Below are positions 62,336-64,000 of a stretch of DNA of 64,000 bases, in pieces (positions within the stretch are counted from its first letter, which is position 1; every line of letters begins with the position of its first letter). Below the pieces are notes generated by a model, which was not told the DNA's origin, searched no databases, and worked only from the letters and a program-made list of their open reading frames with translations. Source of the stretch: Hemicordylus capensis (taxonomy: Eukaryota > Chordata > Lepidosauria > Squamata > Cordylidae); NCBI RefSeq assembly GCF_027244095.1, contig NC_069657.1:2428001-2492000 (forward strand), written 5' to 3'. The position numbers and the translations under genes were made by a program.

Positions 62336-64000
62336 ATCCAAAGGACCCCTTGGTGGATCAGATCAAGTCCTGTCTAGTGCAGGATTCCCTGCAAGAATCC
62401 AAGCATCCAGGGAGTAATTCCGGGGCGGGGCTTGATTGGAAATCAGCCAGTGGTGGGCCAGGCCCCGTCTCATTCTGATCCTCAACACGCTCACTGGGAA
62501 GGAAATCCTCTGGAAGGAAACCAACAACTTTGACTTGCCTGTAAATGGGATCAGGAGGGCAGGGATGCCCTTCTCCTGGGAAACAGTTCCTGTCCTCCTC
62601 CACTTGTGCACAGCATGGGGCACTGGCCCAAGCACTGCCTTTCCCCAGCGTGTCACAGGGAGGAATTTTATTTTATTTTTATTTTTACAAAGAGAGGAAG
62701 TCTTGCCTCAAGCGGTGATGGGAAGCTGGAACCATCTTACTTTCCAAGGACTTCCACATTACTCCTCAGTGGCTTTGGATGCTTATTATACTGACCGATG
62801 GGGAAATGAAGCTGTGTGTAGGAAGAGGTATATAAGAGCGAATGCTGCTGCCTGAGCCTGAGGAGGCCCCTCTTGCCCAAATACACATTTTATCTCCCAG
62901 CTCTGGAGCTTCTAGTGCCTGGAGCCCTTCTAGGTGCACCAGGTAGCCTGGGAAATGCGCCCGTGAGGATAAGGCGTCCCATCCTGTATGTGCTGCTGGA
63001 GCCAACAGAACGCTTCCTCTTTCTGCATTTCTATCCTGCCATTACTGCAAGGAGCTTGAGTGGGGGGCATAGAGGGTTCTCACACACCTCTACCACTCAT
63101 TTTCATCCTCATGACAGTCCCAGTGAGGTAGCCAGAACTTGGAGATAGCAGCTGGCTCCGGGCCACGCAGTTCCATCCAGGATTTCTTCTCCAGTGGCTT
63201 CTAGCTGGATCCCTTTGGAAGTGCAGCAGCAGCAGCAGCAGCAGGGCTCAACAGAGGCAGCCACCCCTTGTGGTTTATCTAGAACAACGGGTAAATTGCA
63301 GGTATGCTGCCTCTGGACCGGGAGGCTCCAGTTTTGGCTGCTATGACTGATAGCCATTTGAAGACTTTCCTTCTGTGAACTTGCCTAATTCTTTTTTGAA
63401 CAGTTCAGTGGGGACCTCCTAACACAAGGCTGGGCTGCAGCCAAGGACAGGAGGGCCCATGGAACTGCCGGTGCTCAGGTCCTTGCACCCTCTTTGGGAG
63501 TGGGGGTGGGCCATGCAACGACAGCCCCTGTGACTGGCAGGCAGCGCGACGCTTCTGGACTGGTCCAGGCTGATAGAGAGAGCAGGAGCTGGGCCTGCTG
63601 CCCTCGCCAGCCTAAGGCAGAGGAGCCCTGTCTGGGGCCCTCCAGCTCCTGACGGCTGCTGGGCTGGGGTGGAGAAGACCCACTCCAAGCGGGGGCCCTG
63701 GCCTGGCTGGGGCACTTCTTGGGAAGGCGGTGGCTCAGCCTTCCATGCCCACTGCCTGGAAAGCAGGGCGTTGTGCCCCTTGGAAAGCCAAGGTCTTGGG
63801 GCTTTAATTAATCGGCCATCATTCTCATTGGACAGGCGTGTCACAGAGTGCAAGAGGACAGGTCCCTCCCTGAGGAGCTGATTACCTAAAGCCCAGCACA
63901 GAGCATGGGAGGAAAGGGAGGGACATGGGGGCAGGGGGCAACGAGGGGAGGGGAAAGAAGAGTTTCCTTCAATCTCGTACCGTTGGAGATGGGGGTGCAG
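62336..64000. other. No gene recognised
   Basis: Contains a SINE/L2-like remnant at about 63015-63130 and a (CAG)n run near 63224-63242. The minus-strand open frame at 63853-63419 has no recognisable domain. Confidence 0.35.

Overview
This is eukaryotic nuclear DNA, most likely from a squamate reptile (lizard or snake). The reasons are Sauria-type SINEs, several CR1 and L2 LINE copies, a Penelope-like fragment, hAT-type MITEs, GC-rich CpG-island promoters and a SCAN/KRAB/C2H2 zinc-finger gene. All assignments come from reading the sequence; no search was run.

Left part (1-18 kb). LRR1 lies on the minus strand (exon 1 at 9884-10063, exon 2 at 7149-7247, exon 3 at 3748-4475; the last exon is not visible and probably lies left of base 1). 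To its right is a 7SL RNA gene (SRP RNA, minus, 13951-14253), head to head with an intact three-exon RPS29 gene (plus, 14479-15036). As I recall, human chromosome 14q21 has the same order and relative orientation (LRR1, 7SL, RPS29), so this looks like a conserved vertebrate block. A diverged 7SL-like sequence follows at 16.1 kb and a candidate terminal exon of an unrecognised gene at 17.2-17.8 kb.

Middle part (18-42 kb). This is repeat-rich. It holds a split SCAN-KRAB-zinc-finger gene on the minus strand (exons 34638-35532, 29104-29230, 26232-26932, with matching splice phases), a decayed zinc-finger fragment, one probable solo LTR, LINE and SINE fragments, a Helitron-like element with a large GC-rich, purine-rich interior (32841-33781; its relative is at 3158-3581), and an orphan CpG island at 37.8-39.3 kb.

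Right part (42-64 kb). Two more RPS29/7SL units occur, both in the opposite orientation to the first (RPS29 minus, 7SL plus): 44120-45210 and 54424-55505. All three RPS29 copies keep introns, splice sites, polyadenylation signal and the same 56-residue protein. All three 7SL genes read identical by eye over about 303 nt. The shared 222-225 bp promoter carries a TGACGTCA site 45 bp from each 7SL start. Between and after these units are L2 and CR1 LINEs, including a long CR1 split by a 5'-truncated L1 (57926-60192).

Functionally, the block couples two parts of the translation and secretion machinery: a small ribosomal subunit protein (Pol II) and the RNA of the signal recognition particle (Pol III), from one compact bidirectional promoter present here three times.
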